Shown: positions 1-8,925, counted from the first letter of the stretch. The stretch: DNA of 64,000 bases from Comamonadaceae bacterium (GCA_947448735.1 CANFOS010000009.1:62001-126000); one strand, 5' to 3'. Notes: generated by a model from the sequence alone, not told the origin. Numbers and translations: made by a program.

Positions 1-144
1 CACGATGGCGAGAACGTGCGCGTGGTTGAACGTTGGACCCAAACTCAGGATGAAATCCGCGAGGAGCTCGAGACGCTTACTGACGATTCAAGTTGGATCC
101 AATCGAAGACCGCCCACCTTCCTGCCACGCGAGAAAGTGCCTGA
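1..144 (+). CDS. C-terminal end of an unidentified protein (partial)
   Basis: The first reading frame is open from the window edge for 47 codons and ends at TGA 142-144. The fragment is very polar, with the core RVVERWTQTQDEIREELETL, which looks like a soluble helical tail. The start lies outside the window. It would converge on the FAH-family gene that ends at 199. I do not recognise the family. The frame is short, so it could be non-coding. Confidence 0.35.
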   Translation, partial: HDGENVRVVERWTQTQDEIREELETLTDDSSWIQSKTAHLPATRESA

Positions 145-198
145 AAGTGTTTCAGGTAGGCGCGGCGGTCACGCGTACCGTCGCCTTGTAGTTCTCGA

Positions 199-1074
199 TC
201 AGTGCACCTGCACCGACATATTTCCGATGCCCTCTATGTTTGCTTCAATGGTGTCACCGGTCTTGACCGGTCCAACACCAGCCGGTGTGCCTGTGTAGAT
301 CAGATCACCAGGTTCGAGGGTGTAGAAGGATGACGCGAACTCGATCAGTCTTGGAATGTCGTAGATCAGTTGTTGGGTGCTCGCGTTCTGACGAGATTCA
401 CCGTTGACGGACAGCGCAAGTCGGACATCACCGGGATCACCAAACTCGTCGGCTGTGACCATCCACGGCCCAAGTACGGCATAGGTGTCGATGGACTTCC
501 TGAATCCGGCGAATTGCGGCCCGCGCAGTGTCATGTCCAGTCCGATGCAATAGCCCGCCACGTATCCAAGCGCGTCATCCCGGGAAATGTGGGTGCCTTT
601 TTTTCCAATGACTGCCACCAGTTCCACTTCGTGATCGTTGCGGTTTTCCATGTCCGTGAATGGTTGACGCAGTTTGACCCCTTGGCTCGGGCCGACCAGA
701 GACGAGCGGGCCTTGAGGAAAAGCCCCCACTTGTAGATGGCGGCACCGCCCATGTCGCGTCCGTGCGCCAGCGATGCGTTGGCTGATACCTCGTTGATGT
801 GGTCGTGGTAGTTGATCGGGGCACCGATGATTTTCCCTGGATTAGCCACCGGCGCAAGCAGCTTTACCTTGTGAAGGGCAAGCTTTCTGGCCGTGGGTAG
901 TTCGGCGCGTATGGCACGCTTGATCTTAGGCAGTTCCTTGATCAGCAGGTCGTATCCGGGCAGCGGATAAGTTTGCATCCCCAGCACTTCCAGCGCGCGT
1001 GTCACATCGGACACAACCCCCTTTTCCAGATCGACCACGCCGAGCCGGTTGTTGTTGAATCTGCAGATCTTCAT
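199..1074 (-). CDS. Fumarylacetoacetate hydrolase (FAH) family protein
   Basis: A 291-residue soluble enzyme of the FAH superfamily, whose members hydrolyse, hydrate or decarboxylate beta- or 2-keto acids with a divalent metal. The C-terminal two thirds carries the fold: DHEVELVAVIGK near residue 148 supplies the acidic metal ligands, GLDMTLR follows, and TGTPAGVGP near residue 262 is the family signature. The N-terminal ~90 residues are the variable cap. It is the last gene of the minus-strand operon that starts with the ABC binding protein at 7660 and is the second FAH paralogue in it. The substrate cannot be read from sequence. A ring-cleavage or acylpyruvate-like product is possible. Confidence 0.88.
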   Translation of the reverse strand: MKICRFNNNRLGVVDLEKGVVSDVTRALEVLGMQTYPLPGYDLLIKELPKIKRAIRAELPTARKLALHKVKLLAPVANPGKIIGAPINYHDHINEVSANASLAHGRDMGGAAIYKWGLFLKARSSLVGPSQGVKLRQPFTDMENRNDHEVELVAVIGKKGTHISRDDALGYVAGYCIGLDMTLRGPQFAGFRKSIDTYAVLGPWMVTADEFGDPGDVRLALSVNGESRQNASTQQLIYDIPRLIEFASSFYTLEPGDLIYTGTPAGVGPVKTGDTIEANIEGIGNMSVQVH

Positions 1075-1098
1075 GGTGTGACGTCCTTGGTTTGGTGG

Positions 1099-1515
1099 CT
1101 AGCGGTACAGAGGGGTATTGCGTAGTTCCCGGATAAGCCATGCGCCGTTTTCTTGACCGAAGTCCACGTCCCAAGAAATCAGCATATCGGCCGGCCGTAT
1201 AGGCTGTGGCGGGATGATCGGGATTGCAGACTCTTTGCGAAACACCGTCATGTACGCAAAACCTTTCAGATGGCCGGGAACGACCAATTCGCAGGAAACC
1301 TCGTGCAGGATATGCTGCACGAACAAATGGGATGGTCTTGCTTGCAAGGCCAGAACAATGGCCTCGCGTCCCTGCAGAACCGCACCTTGGCGGTGCCATA
1401 CGCCGTCGTGCGTAAACTGACGGGCGACGCCAAGATAGTCGAATTGATCCAGCCGGGAAAACAGCCGGGCGAACGCCTGTGAGCAGGCGAGTTCGTCAAT
1501 GGGTTCGGGATTCAT
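1099..1515 (-). CDS. NTF2-like / SnoaL-like domain protein
   Basis: A 138-residue single-domain protein. The N-terminal helix with FSRLDQFDYLGVARQF, then FTHDGVWHRQGAVLQGREAI, and a C-terminal strand ending in WLIRELRNTPLYR fit the cone-shaped NTF2/SnoaL fold. Members include small dehydratases, isomerases, cyclases and ring-hydroxylating dioxygenase beta-like subunits. It sits between two FAH-family genes with gaps of only 24 bp, so it is probably co-translated and acts on an intermediate of the same pathway. The exact activity is unknown. Confidence 0.75.
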   Translation of the reverse strand: MNPEPIDELACSQAFARLFSRLDQFDYLGVARQFTHDGVWHRQGAVLQGREAIVLALQARPSHLFVQHILHEVSCELVVPGHLKGFAYMTVFRKESAIPIIPPQPIRPADMLISWDVDFGQENGAWLIRELRNTPLYR

Positions 1516-1539
1516 GGGCTATGCCTCATTGTTCGGGAC

Positions 1540-2502
1540 TCAAGCAAAATTCGGGGCGCGAAGACGCACGGGATTGCGCAGCGTGCCGATTTGGCCGATG
1601 CGACATTCGACCGTGTCACCCGGCTTGAGAAATTGCGGAGGGGTCATCGCATAACCAACGCCAGCAGGTGTGCCAGTAGCGATGATGTCCCCTGGCAGCA
1701 GGGTCATGCCTTGCGACAGATCAGAGATGATGCGATCAAGCTTGAAGTGCATGTTGCGCGTGTTGTCGGACTGACGCAACTCGCCGTTGACCCGCAACTC
1801 CAGTGACAGGTCGTACGGGTCTGCGACGTCATCGCTGGTGATCACCCACGGGCCTATCGGGCAGAAGGAATCTAGCCCCTTGCCCTTGAACCACTGGTCA
1901 TGCCGGCGCTGCAGATCGCGCGCTGTCACATCGTTCAGGATGGTGTATCCGAAGATCGCCTCATGCGCCTGGGCTGGTGCAATGTTACGCACGGCACGGC
2001 CTATAACCACGGCCAACTCAATTTCGTAGTCGATATGCTCGGACACCTGTGGCTCTAATTCAATGAATGCGCCAGTGCCGATGACAGATGTAGGGGGTTT
2101 GGTGAAAAATTGGGGATGTAATGGAACCGGAGTTTGCAGACCGCGCTTGGCATCGCCCTCTTTGACATGATCTAGGTAGTTTCGGCCGACACAGAAAACG
2201 TTGCGCCGGGGTGAGGGTATCGGGGCGAGCAGGGCGTCAAGTCCAATCACGCTTGTGCCCAGTGTGCCTTGCTCACTGGCGCTAAATGCAAGAAGCGCGG
2301 AAAGAAGTGATGGTGGCGACTGAATCAGCCCCAGCAAGCCATCCGAGGCCAGCAGGGCTTGTATGTCACGCTCGGCCGCGCCATGCTTGGACAACCGGAA
2401 CGCATTCGAGTACACGTCGATCACATGCAAATGAGCACCGTCTTCCTGAACCAGCACGGCGCAGCAGGGTGACTGGTCCTTGAGGTAGGTCAACAGTTTC
2501 AT
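1540..2502 (-). CDS. FAH-family hydrolase/hydratase (2-hydroxyhepta-2,4-diene-1,7-dioate isomerase type)
   Basis: A 320-residue FAH-superfamily enzyme. The catalytic domain shows FCVGRNYLDHVKE near residue 102, HIDYEIELAVVIG near 157 (metal-binding acids), YTILNDVTARDLQ near 189 and IATGTPAGVGYAM near 276, all strong signatures of acylpyruvase, FAHD1 and HpcE-like proteins. It differs from the neighbouring paralogue at 199-1074 by the complete NDVTARD motif, so the two probably handle different substrates or steps. It lies 12 bp from the cupin gene in the same operon. The family is certain, the substrate is not. Confidence 0.9.
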   Translation of the reverse strand: MKLLTYLKDQSPCCAVLVQEDGAHLHVIDVYSNAFRLSKHGAAERDIQALLASDGLLGLIQSPPSLLSALLAFSASEQGTLGTSVIGLDALLAPIPSPRRNVFCVGRNYLDHVKEGDAKRGLQTPVPLHPQFFTKPPTSVIGTGAFIELEPQVSEHIDYEIELAVVIGRAVRNIAPAQAHEAIFGYTILNDVTARDLQRRHDQWFKGKGLDSFCPIGPWVITSDDVADPYDLSLELRVNGELRQSDNTRNMHFKLDRIISDLSQGMTLLPGDIIATGTPAGVGYAMTPPQFLKPGDTVECRIGQIGTLRNPVRLRAPNFA

Positions 2503-2514
2503 CTCAAGGCCTGG

Positions 2515-2913
2515 TCAGCACTCGACGGTCGGGTACTCGGCGGGAATGGTGATCTCCAGGTTATGGCAATCGTCAGAGTAGTCCAGCACGGTATGCTTGA
2601 TATTGGGGGGCATCAGCCATGCGTCGCCAGCCTTCATCGTCATGGGCCCCTGGCCTTCGTGTTCGATCTTGATCCATCCCTGCATACAGTACACCAGTTG
2701 CAGTTGCACGCCATGCATATGGCGCTTGCGCACCTCGTCTGTACACGGGCCGATCAGCTTGATGATGTGCGCGTGAATCATCCCATCGGTGGCCTTGGAA
2801 AAACCAAAATCGCGGTACCTTGCGTAAGGTCGCAGCCCGTCCGACTTGTAATCGGCATCTCCGGTGGAGCGGCTCACGGCGAAGGACTGGGTTACATCGG
2901 AAAGTTGTTTCAT
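2515..2913 (-). CDS. Small cupin-domain protein
   Basis: A 132-residue single cupin. The first motif carries RHMHGVQLQLVYCMQG (two His and a Gln) and the second carries GDAWLMPPNIKHTVLDYS with the conserved His, so a metal-binding beta-barrel is expected. The start is supported by AAGGAG a few bases upstream. Small cupins in catabolic operons act as dioxygenases, isomerases, lyases or ligand sensors. Here it sits between the ABC permease and the FAH-family enzymes, fitting a role on the imported compound. Confidence 0.82.
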   Translation of the reverse strand: MKQLSDVTQSFAVSRSTGDADYKSDGLRPYARYRDFGFSKATDGMIHAHIIKLIGPCTDEVRKRHMHGVQLQLVYCMQGWIKIEHEGQGPMTMKAGDAWLMPPNIKHTVLDYSDDCHNLEITIPAEYPTVEC

Positions 2914-3014
2914 CTCATCATCTCCTTTTGTGAAAATTAACTATCTACGAGGGAAGTTTCAGGGGGCGGGGGATTGGGCTGGTGTGACTGGATATGTCCT
3001 TTTCGGGCGTTCTC

Positions 3015-4874
3015 TCAGGACTTTCTTCGGTTGATGCTGTCACTTATCTCCCCAACGATGCCCTTGCGAAATGCCAGCACGCAGAACATGAAGATGGCAC
3101 CCTGCACAACGTAGACCCAGGTGCCGAGGTGAGCCAAGTAGTTCTCGAGTGCCGCGACCACGATCGCTCCGATAAGCGGGCCCACCATGGTCGAAACGCC
3201 ACCTATGATGGTCATGAGGATCGCATGGCCAGACATTGTCCAATGCACATTGGTCAACGACGCCAGTTGGAAGGTCAAGGCGTCAAGTGCACCGGCAATA
3301 CCGGCGAAAAGTGCCGACAGCACAAATGCCATCAGCTTGTACGTGTCGGTTGAATAACCGAGTGACAGGGCACGCGACTCGTTGTCCCGGATCGATTTGA
3401 GCGCGAATCCGAACGGCGAGCGGATGATCGTGTTGATAGCGAAGAAACATACCAGGAAAAATGCCAGCACGAAGTAATACATGTTCAACTGGTCGCTAAG
3501 GTCGAGCCCCAGCAATTTGCCGCGAGGGACCGACTGAATGCCCTCGTCGTTGCCGCTGAAAGCCGATTGCACGATAAAGAAATAGAACATCTGGGCCAGC
3601 GCCAGAGTGATCATTGAAAAATAGATGCCCTGACGTTTGATCGATATGTATCCGAAAGCGACGCCCACGGCTGCCGCAGACAACCCGCCCAGTACCACCG
3701 AAGTAAATGGGTCTAAGCCCAGGGTCTTGGCGGCGACCGCCGCCATGTAGCTGCCCCCCCCATAAAAGGCCGCATGCCCAAATGAAAGCATCCCGCCATA
3801 GCCCAGCAAAAGGTTAAACGAACAAGCCAGTAAAGCGAAACACAATACCTTCATCAAAAAAGGCGGGTAGATGAAGAAAGGCGCGGCCACGCATATCAGT
3901 ACTATCAGTAAATAGGTAATGGGTGAGCTGTCAAACTTGTTGTTGATCGACTTGACTGTGGTGCTGTCGTCGGTCTTGTGCTTGACCAAGGTGCCGAAAA
4001 GGCCATTGGGCCGCGTCAGCAGGACGATGACCATCGCGACGAAGACGACTGTGGTGGATGCCTCCGGATAGAAGACCTTCGTCAACCCTTCCAGCAACCC
4101 GAGAGCGAAGCCACTCAGGATGGCGCCCAGGATCGAGCCCATGCCGCCTATCACAACGACTGCAAACACAACGATGATGAGCTCCGAACCCATACTCGCA
4201 TTGACCTGGTACAGCGGGGCGGCCATCACGCCGGCGAACCCGGCCAGGCCAACGCCGAAGGAGTAGGTCAACATCAGAATCAAAGGAACATTGATGCCAA
4301 AAGCACGGGTGAGGCTGGAGTTTTCTGTAGCAGCGCGCACGTAAGAGCCAATTTTGGTTTTCTCGATCAGCAGCCATGTGGATATGCAGATCACCAGCGA
4401 CGCCGCGATGACCCAGGCCCGGTAATGCGGCAACATCATGAATCCGACATTCCACGCCCCGGAAAGTGCCGCAGGGGCTCTGTAGCTGTTGCCGGAAGCA
4501 CCGTAAATATTTCGGACTATCCCTTCAATGACAAGTGTGATGCCAAAGGTCAACAGCATGCCGTAGAGGTGGTCTAGCTTGTACAAGTGCCGCAGAAACA
4601 GGCGCTCGATGATGAAGCCTGAAACGCCAACAACCAAAGGGGCTATGGCGAGTGCATACCAGTAGGAGATATTGAAATGGGTTAGCAGCAGGTAAGCAGT
4701 CAGAGCACCCAGCATGTACTGGGCACCGTGGGCGAAGTTGACCACGTTGAGGAGGCCGAATATCAGCGCCAAGCCCAGGCTCAACAGGGCATAAAAACTA
4801 CCGTTGATCAGCCCGACGATCAGTTGCCCGAACAACGCAGGCATTGGGGGCAACAAGCTAAGTAATTCTGTCAT
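3015..4874 (-). CDS. Fused branched-chain-type ABC permease (LivH-LivM fusion)
   Basis: A 619-residue inner-membrane protein. Residues 1 to about 300 are a full LivH-type permease (LINGSFYALLSLGLALIFGLL, VVIGGMGSILGAILSG). After a hydrophilic linker around HKTDDSTTVKSINNK the remaining ~310 residues are a full LivM-type permease (FNLLLGYGGMLSFGHAAFYG, IRDNESRALSLG). The two halves are normally separate genes, as they are in the second system of this window at 46874-48748. There is no stop or frameshift at the junction, so it is a genuine fusion. It works with the two ATPases and the binding protein just upstream to import an organic acid or amino-acid-like solute. Confidence 0.93.
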   Translation of the reverse strand: MTELLSLLPPMPALFGQLIVGLINGSFYALLSLGLALIFGLLNVVNFAHGAQYMLGALTAYLLLTHFNISYWYALAIAPLVVGVSGFIIERLFLRHLYKLDHLYGMLLTFGITLVIEGIVRNIYGASGNSYRAPAALSGAWNVGFMMLPHYRAWVIAASLVICISTWLLIEKTKIGSYVRAATENSSLTRAFGINVPLILMLTYSFGVGLAGFAGVMAAPLYQVNASMGSELIIVVFAVVVIGGMGSILGAILSGFALGLLEGLTKVFYPEASTTVVFVAMVIVLLTRPNGLFGTLVKHKTDDSTTVKSINNKFDSSPITYLLIVLICVAAPFFIYPPFLMKVLCFALLACSFNLLLGYGGMLSFGHAAFYGGGSYMAAVAAKTLGLDPFTSVVLGGLSAAAVGVAFGYISIKRQGIYFSMITLALAQMFYFFIVQSAFSGNDEGIQSVPRGKLLGLDLSDQLNMYYFVLAFFLVCFFAINTIIRSPFGFALKSIRDNESRALSLGYSTDTYKLMAFVLSALFAGIAGALDALTFQLASLTNVHWTMSGHAILMTIIGGVSTMVGPLIGAIVVAALENYLAHLGTWVYVVQGAIFMFCVLAFRKGIVGEISDSINRRKS

Positions 4875-4889
4875 TGAGGATGGTCCGGT

Positions 4890-5600
4890 TCAGATACCCA
4901 GATAAGCTTCCACTTTGGGGATGTTCCTGCCAAGCTCCTCCCTGTTGAACAGATCGACGATCAATCCGTTCTCTATGATGTAATTGCGGTCGGCAAGATT
5001 GGAGACGAAGTGAAAGTTTTGCTCGACCAGCAAAATGGTGTATCCCCGATCTTTCAGCAACTGAATGATCTGGCCGATCTTCTGGACGATCACCGGTGCA
5101 AGTCCTTCGGTTGGTTCGTCCAGCAGCAGCACTCTGGCTCCGGTACGCAGAATGCGCCCGATTGCCAGCATCTGCTGCTCACCCCCCGAAAGCTTGGTGC
5201 CCTGGTTGTTTTTTCGCTCGTGCAGATTCGGAAACATTTCGTAGACAGCTTCGGCCGAGAAGCCGCCATCGGCCACAACCGGAGGCAGCATCAGGTTTTC
5301 ATGCACTGTCAGGCTGGAATAGATGCCCCGCTCTTCGGGGCAATAGGCGATGCCCATCCATGCGATCTTCTCGGGCTCTAGCTTTTCGATATGGGTGCCG
5401 TTGAATACGATGGTTCCGGACCGCCGAGCCATGAGGCCCATGATCGCCTTAAGGCAAGTGGTCTTGCCGGCACCATTCCTTCCGATCAATGACACCACCT
5501 CCCCCTTGTGAACATCAAGAGAAACGCCATGCAGGGCCTGTGAGTCCCCGTACCATGCGCAGACGTCTCGCAGGGACAGTATGGTTTCGGTGCTAGGCAT
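4890..5600 (-). CDS. LivF-type ABC transporter ATP-binding protein
   Basis: A 236-residue ATPase of the high-affinity branched-chain/aromatic acid importer class. Walker A GRNGAGKTT, signature LSGGEQQML and Walker B VLLLDEPTEGLAP are all present, and VEQNF supplies the switch His region typical of LivF. The frame is open further upstream, but the ATG at 5600 gives MPSTETILSL, matching the usual family N-terminus, and overlaps the livG-like stop by eight bases, which implies translational coupling. It energises the fused permease 16 bp downstream. Confidence 0.93.
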   Translation of the reverse strand: MPSTETILSLRDVCAWYGDSQALHGVSLDVHKGEVVSLIGRNGAGKTTCLKAIMGLMARRSGTIVFNGTHIEKLEPEKIAWMGIAYCPEERGIYSSLTVHENLMLPPVVADGGFSAEAVYEMFPNLHERKNNQGTKLSGGEQQMLAIGRILRTGARVLLLDEPTEGLAPVIVQKIGQIIQLLKDRGYTILLVEQNFHFVSNLADRNYIIENGLIVDLFNREELGRNIPKVEAYLGI

Positions 5601-6357
5601 GGGCGGTGACAGAGGCGTTGCCGATGTAAGCAGTCTGAACTTCCGGCTCGACGGATACCTGCGCATAGGTACCTTCGGCAATCTTGCGGCCGCGGGCGAG
5701 CACGGTGATCTTGTCTGACAGTGATGCGACGACCGACAGATTGTGTTCCACCATCAGCACTGTCTTGTTGCCTTTAAACGACTGGATGATCTGCGTGATG
5801 CGATGGATGTCCTCACCACCAAGGCCGGACATCGGCTCGTCAAGCAGCAGTACCGCAGGATCAAGCGCGAGTGTGGTCGCTATCTCAAGAGCGCGACGCT
5901 TGCCGTAGGAAATGTCTCCAGCAATGCTGCCTGCCTCCTGCAGCAACCCGACCTGTTCAAGCAGTTGATTGATGCGGTCGTTGGTGTCGGCGTCAATTTT
6001 GCTGGCTCGCCAGAAAGTAAACGACTGGTGTGAATGCAACTGCATTGCAATAAGCAGGTTTTCACGCAGGGTCAGGCTCGGAAAGATCGCCGATATCTGA
6101 AACGACCTCACCATGCCCAGCTTGGCGATTTTGGCGGGTGGCATCCGCGTGATGTCTTGACCTCGGAAGAAAATCGAACCAGACGTCGGGTCAATGAATT
6201 TCGTCAGAAGATTGAAAGTGGTCGTCTTACCGGCCCCATTGGGACCGATCAGGGCGTGCACCGTGCCTTCCTCCACCTGTAGGTCCACCCCATCGACTGC
6301 CAGGAAACCCGAGAACTCCTTCCTGAGATCGCGGGCCTCAAGAATCACTTGGCCCAT
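5593..6357 (-). CDS. LivG-type ABC transporter ATP-binding protein
   Basis: A 254-residue ATPase with Walker A GPNGAGKTT, the LivG-specific NLLTKF and PPAKIAKLGMVRSFQ segments, an ABC signature in degenerate form (ISYGKRRALEIA) and Walker B AVLLLDEPMSGLG. The start at 6357 (MGQVILEARDLRKEF) was chosen because it begins the ABC fold. The open frame extends upstream into the binding-protein gene. It partners with the LivF-type ATPase that overlaps its 3' end. Confidence 0.92.
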   Translation of the reverse strand: MGQVILEARDLRKEFSGFLAVDGVDLQVEEGTVHALIGPNGAGKTTTFNLLTKFIDPTSGSIFFRGQDITRMPPAKIAKLGMVRSFQISAIFPSLTLRENLLIAMQLHSHQSFTFWRASKIDADTNDRINQLLEQVGLLQEAGSIAGDISYGKRRALEIATTLALDPAVLLLDEPMSGLGGEDIHRITQIIQSFKGNKTVLMVEHNLSVVASLSDKITVLARGRKIAEGTYAQVSVEPEVQTAYIGNASVTAHA

Positions 6358-6427
6358 CGTATTTCCTTGCCGCAGACCGATAAACGAAGGCGACATTCGC
6401 CCCACGCCTGCCTCGAAAAGCTGAGAC

Positions 6428-7660
6428 TCACTGCTTGACCATCGCGCAGGCAGGGTTGGGTTTGGCGTAGGCATCTTCGGCGCTGACTTTGCCGATGATT
6501 TCGTAATAGTCACCGGGAAATTTGGATTGCGATGGCGCCTTCACCCGGGTCAAGTACATCGGCCGGACAAGTTGGTGGTCATCGCGGATCACCCCTTTTT
6601 CGACAGAGAAGATATCGATGGGCATCTTCTTCATCATAGGCACCACTTGGCCAGCGTCGTCGGTGCCGACGGCCTTGACCGCCCGCAAGTAATGCAGCGT
6701 ACCTTCATAGTCAGCCATGTGGGCCCAGCTCGCAGGTTTGCCATGTTTCTGCTGAAAGCGCTTGGACCAGGCGATGGCCTGCGCATTCATCTCGTTGTAG
6801 GCAGGCATCACAAAAGTAATTCCTTTGGCGGATTCCTGGCCAATCGCTTCAAGGTCGGGGGCAAAGAAAACCAGCGCAGCGAAGTTCACGCCGGACTGCT
6901 GCAGACCGAACTGAAGACCGGACTTAACGATGTTGACAAGGTCGCCACCACTGAACCCGACCCCCACGACTTGGGCCTTGGATGCCTGGGCCTGAAGAAC
7001 GAATGATGAAACGTCGCCCGCATTGAAAGGAACACGTACATCGCCGACAACCTTACCGCCCGCGGCGGTGATGCCAGATGTGGCCGCCGCACGCGCCGGT
7101 GGCCCTGCCGCTGTGTCCTGAACCATCAGAAACCAATTCTTGCTGCCCTTCTCGGTGACGTTGCGGGTGACTGCCGCGGCCAGCGCATAAGAGTCAGGCG
7201 CCCAATGAATAGAGTTGGGAAGGCAGCTCTTGCCGATCAATTCTGAACTCAGTGGCACGGTGTGCAGCAAGGTTCGGGTGGGGCGGTCCTTCGCAATGGC
7301 CTGCGCCGCCAGCGCAACTGAGGAGCCTGCGAGACCAGCAATCATCGATACGCCATCGCGATCAAACCACTGCGTGATCAATGGTCCGCCCACACTGGGT
7401 TTCATCTGGTGATCGGCTACGAGCAGTTCGATCTTCTTGCCAAGCACCGTGCCGCCGAAGTCGTCGATGGCCATCTGAACAGCGACGGCAGAGCCCTTGC
7501 CTGTGATGTCGCTGTAGGCTGATGACATGTCGGTGGTCATGCCGATCTTGAATGTGGACCCCGTCTGCGCAGTGGCAGACGTCGCTAGCATGAAGGCACC
7601 AGCCAACAGAGCTGGGCAAAGCAAACGGGTGGAAACTCTGGTCAGAGGGCTAGTTGGCAT
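6428..7660 (-). CDS. Periplasmic ABC substrate-binding protein (Leu/Ile/Val-binding type)
   Basis: A 410-residue type I periplasmic binding protein (Peripla_BP_6 class). A cleavable signal peptide (LLCPALLAGAFMLATSATAQ) precedes FKIGMTTDMSSAYSDITGKG. It resembles the binding protein at 44050-45285 in layout and length. In-frame GTG 7672 and ATG 7660 are both possible; ATG is preferred. It is the first gene of an ABC/FAH operon and captures the solute for the fused permease. Such proteins in Burkholderiales often bind aromatic or short organic acids; the ligand is not known. Confidence 0.92.
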   Translation of the reverse strand: MPTSPLTRVSTRLLCPALLAGAFMLATSATAQTGSTFKIGMTTDMSSAYSDITGKGSAVAVQMAIDDFGGTVLGKKIELLVADHQMKPSVGGPLITQWFDRDGVSMIAGLAGSSVALAAQAIAKDRPTRTLLHTVPLSSELIGKSCLPNSIHWAPDSYALAAAVTRNVTEKGSKNWFLMVQDTAAGPPARAAATSGITAAGGKVVGDVRVPFNAGDVSSFVLQAQASKAQVVGVGFSGGDLVNIVKSGLQFGLQQSGVNFAALVFFAPDLEAIGQESAKGITFVMPAYNEMNAQAIAWSKRFQQKHGKPASWAHMADYEGTLHYLRAVKAVGTDDAGQVVPMMKKMPIDIFSVEKGVIRDDHQLVRPMYLTRVKAPSQSKFPGDYYEIIGKVSAEDAYAKPNPACAMVKQ

Positions 7661-7992
7661 AACGTTGCTCACTTTACGGGTAAGGTCGAATAGAAGGATT
7701 AATTGAGATGTCTCGTCATCCTAGGACTGGTGGAATACTCCGAAAATAGTGGATACCCTTGCGTTTAATCAGAAAAACTGAAGAAGGGAAAGGAAAATTT
7801 AAACAATAAAAGAATTCAAAATCTGCGGGATCTGTGAACTAATACTCGACGCAGTCTTGGGACCGGTCTGCGGGCTGCAGCTTATGGCACCGGCATCAAC
7901 GGCACACCTGTTGCACTTCCGAAAAAGTGATCCAAGAAGGGTGCTTGAACGGTGGACTGCTGAGAATCATTGGCTCTACAAAAAGGATAGAT
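7661..7992. promoter_or_regulatory. Divergent intergenic region
   Basis: About 330 bp separate the minus-strand ABC operon from the plus-strand SDR and must hold both promoters. The stretch around 7780-7840 is AT-rich. A partial, unconvincing resemblance to the 32-bp LysR-type element of the 24-42 kb region was seen near 7686. No clear -35/-10 pair or terminator could be assigned. Confidence 0.4.
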
Positions 7993-8778
7993 ATGGACCT
8001 CAAACTGCGTGGAAAAAAGGTACTGGTGACAGGCGGTTCTGCAGGCATCGGATTGTCGATTGCCGAGACATTCGCGTCTGAGGGCTGCTCTCTGGTACTT
8101 GTGTCACGGGGCGAGCCAGCATTGCGCCTTGTGGCGGACAAGCTAGCCAAGTTGTATCAGGTAGACGTTGCCATCGAGGCGCGGAATATCGAGTTGGATG
8201 CGACGATAGACTACCTCGCCGATGCACACGCAGACATTGACATCCTTGTGAACAACGCAGGAGCAATACCTGGCGGCTCGCTTGAACAGCTGTCGCAGCA
8301 ACGCTGGCGTGAAGGGTGGGAGCTTAAGGTATTCGGCTTTCTGGGGATGACTCGCGCGTTTTACCGGATCATGTGTGCGAGGAAACATGGCGTGATTGTG
8401 AACGTCATAGGCGCCTCGGCTTCGGGTATCGATGCCCGCTACATCGCGGGGAGCACCGGCAATGCTTCTCTTGAGGCGCTCACTAAAGGACTTGGCAGCG
8501 ATGCACCCGAACACGGGGTCCGTGTGGTCGGAGTGAGCCCCGGAATGGTGTTGACCGAACGATTGCAGGCGCTCCTCAAGACGCGGGCGCGCGACAAGTT
8601 TGGTGACGAAAATCGCTGGAAGGAACTCGCTGAACATGCGCCGTTCCATCGGGTGGCCAATGTAGAGGAGGTCTCTGCGGCTGCGGTGTTCTTGGCATCG
8701 CCGAGGTCCAGTTACACGTCGGGCTCTGTGCTGGTGGTCGATGGTGGCTTTAGCCAGCGATGCAATTGGTGGGGATGA
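7993..8778 (+). CDS. Short-chain dehydrogenase/reductase-like protein with non-canonical active site
   Basis: A 261-residue Rossmann-fold protein of the SDR superfamily. The cofactor motif TGGSAGIG, the NNAG motif (LVNNAGAIPGGS) and the C-terminal SGSVLVVDGGFSQR are intact. The catalytic YxxxK segment is not: where Y and K are expected the sequence reads GSTGNASLEALTKG, so Tyr and Lys are replaced by Gly and Asn. The protein may bind NAD(P)H but use a different chemistry or act non-enzymatically. The start at 7993 is set by an AAGGA Shine-Dalgarno sequence; an upstream in-frame ATG at 7927 lacks support. It converges on the crotonase gene. Confidence 0.85.
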   Translation: MDLKLRGKKVLVTGGSAGIGLSIAETFASEGCSLVLVSRGEPALRLVADKLAKLYQVDVAIEARNIELDATIDYLADAHADIDILVNNAGAIPGGSLEQLSQQRWREGWELKVFGFLGMTRAFYRIMCARKHGVIVNVIGASASGIDARYIAGSTGNASLEALTKGLGSDAPEHGVRVVGVSPGMVLTERLQALLKTRARDKFGDENRWKELAEHAPFHRVANVEEVSAAAVFLASPRSSYTSGSVLVVDGGFSQRCNWWG

Positions 8779-8925
8779 GCCAGATGATGTGGCCAAAGGT
8801 ACCAACAAGCCAGGCAAACGAGCACGGCCGCAGGGTCGTACCCGTTTGCTCGACCTCACGCGCTAAGACAGTAAGGCGAAGCCAATACGATTGACCGTTC
8901 AGCTTCGCACATTAGACCGCGATTG

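Noticed and set aside
5-298. A 97-codon plus-strand open frame at the window start
   Set aside because: It runs antisense into the well-supported FAH gene and its composition is Arg/Pro/Ser-rich like a shadow frame. Frame 1 to position 144 is the better candidate.
7686-7720. A possible element copy in the 7661-7992 divergent region
   Set aside because: The resemblance is weak and needs a gap, with no -35/-10 pair at the expected spacing.
8800-8845. Possible bidirectional terminator between the SDR and crotonase genes
   Set aside because: GCAAACG and CGTTTGC can pair, but the loop is over 20 nt and no T-tract follows.
8143-8859. A 238-codon minus-strand frame opposite the SDR gene
   Set aside because: The protein has no recognisable domain and mirrors the codon pattern of the SDR on the other strand.
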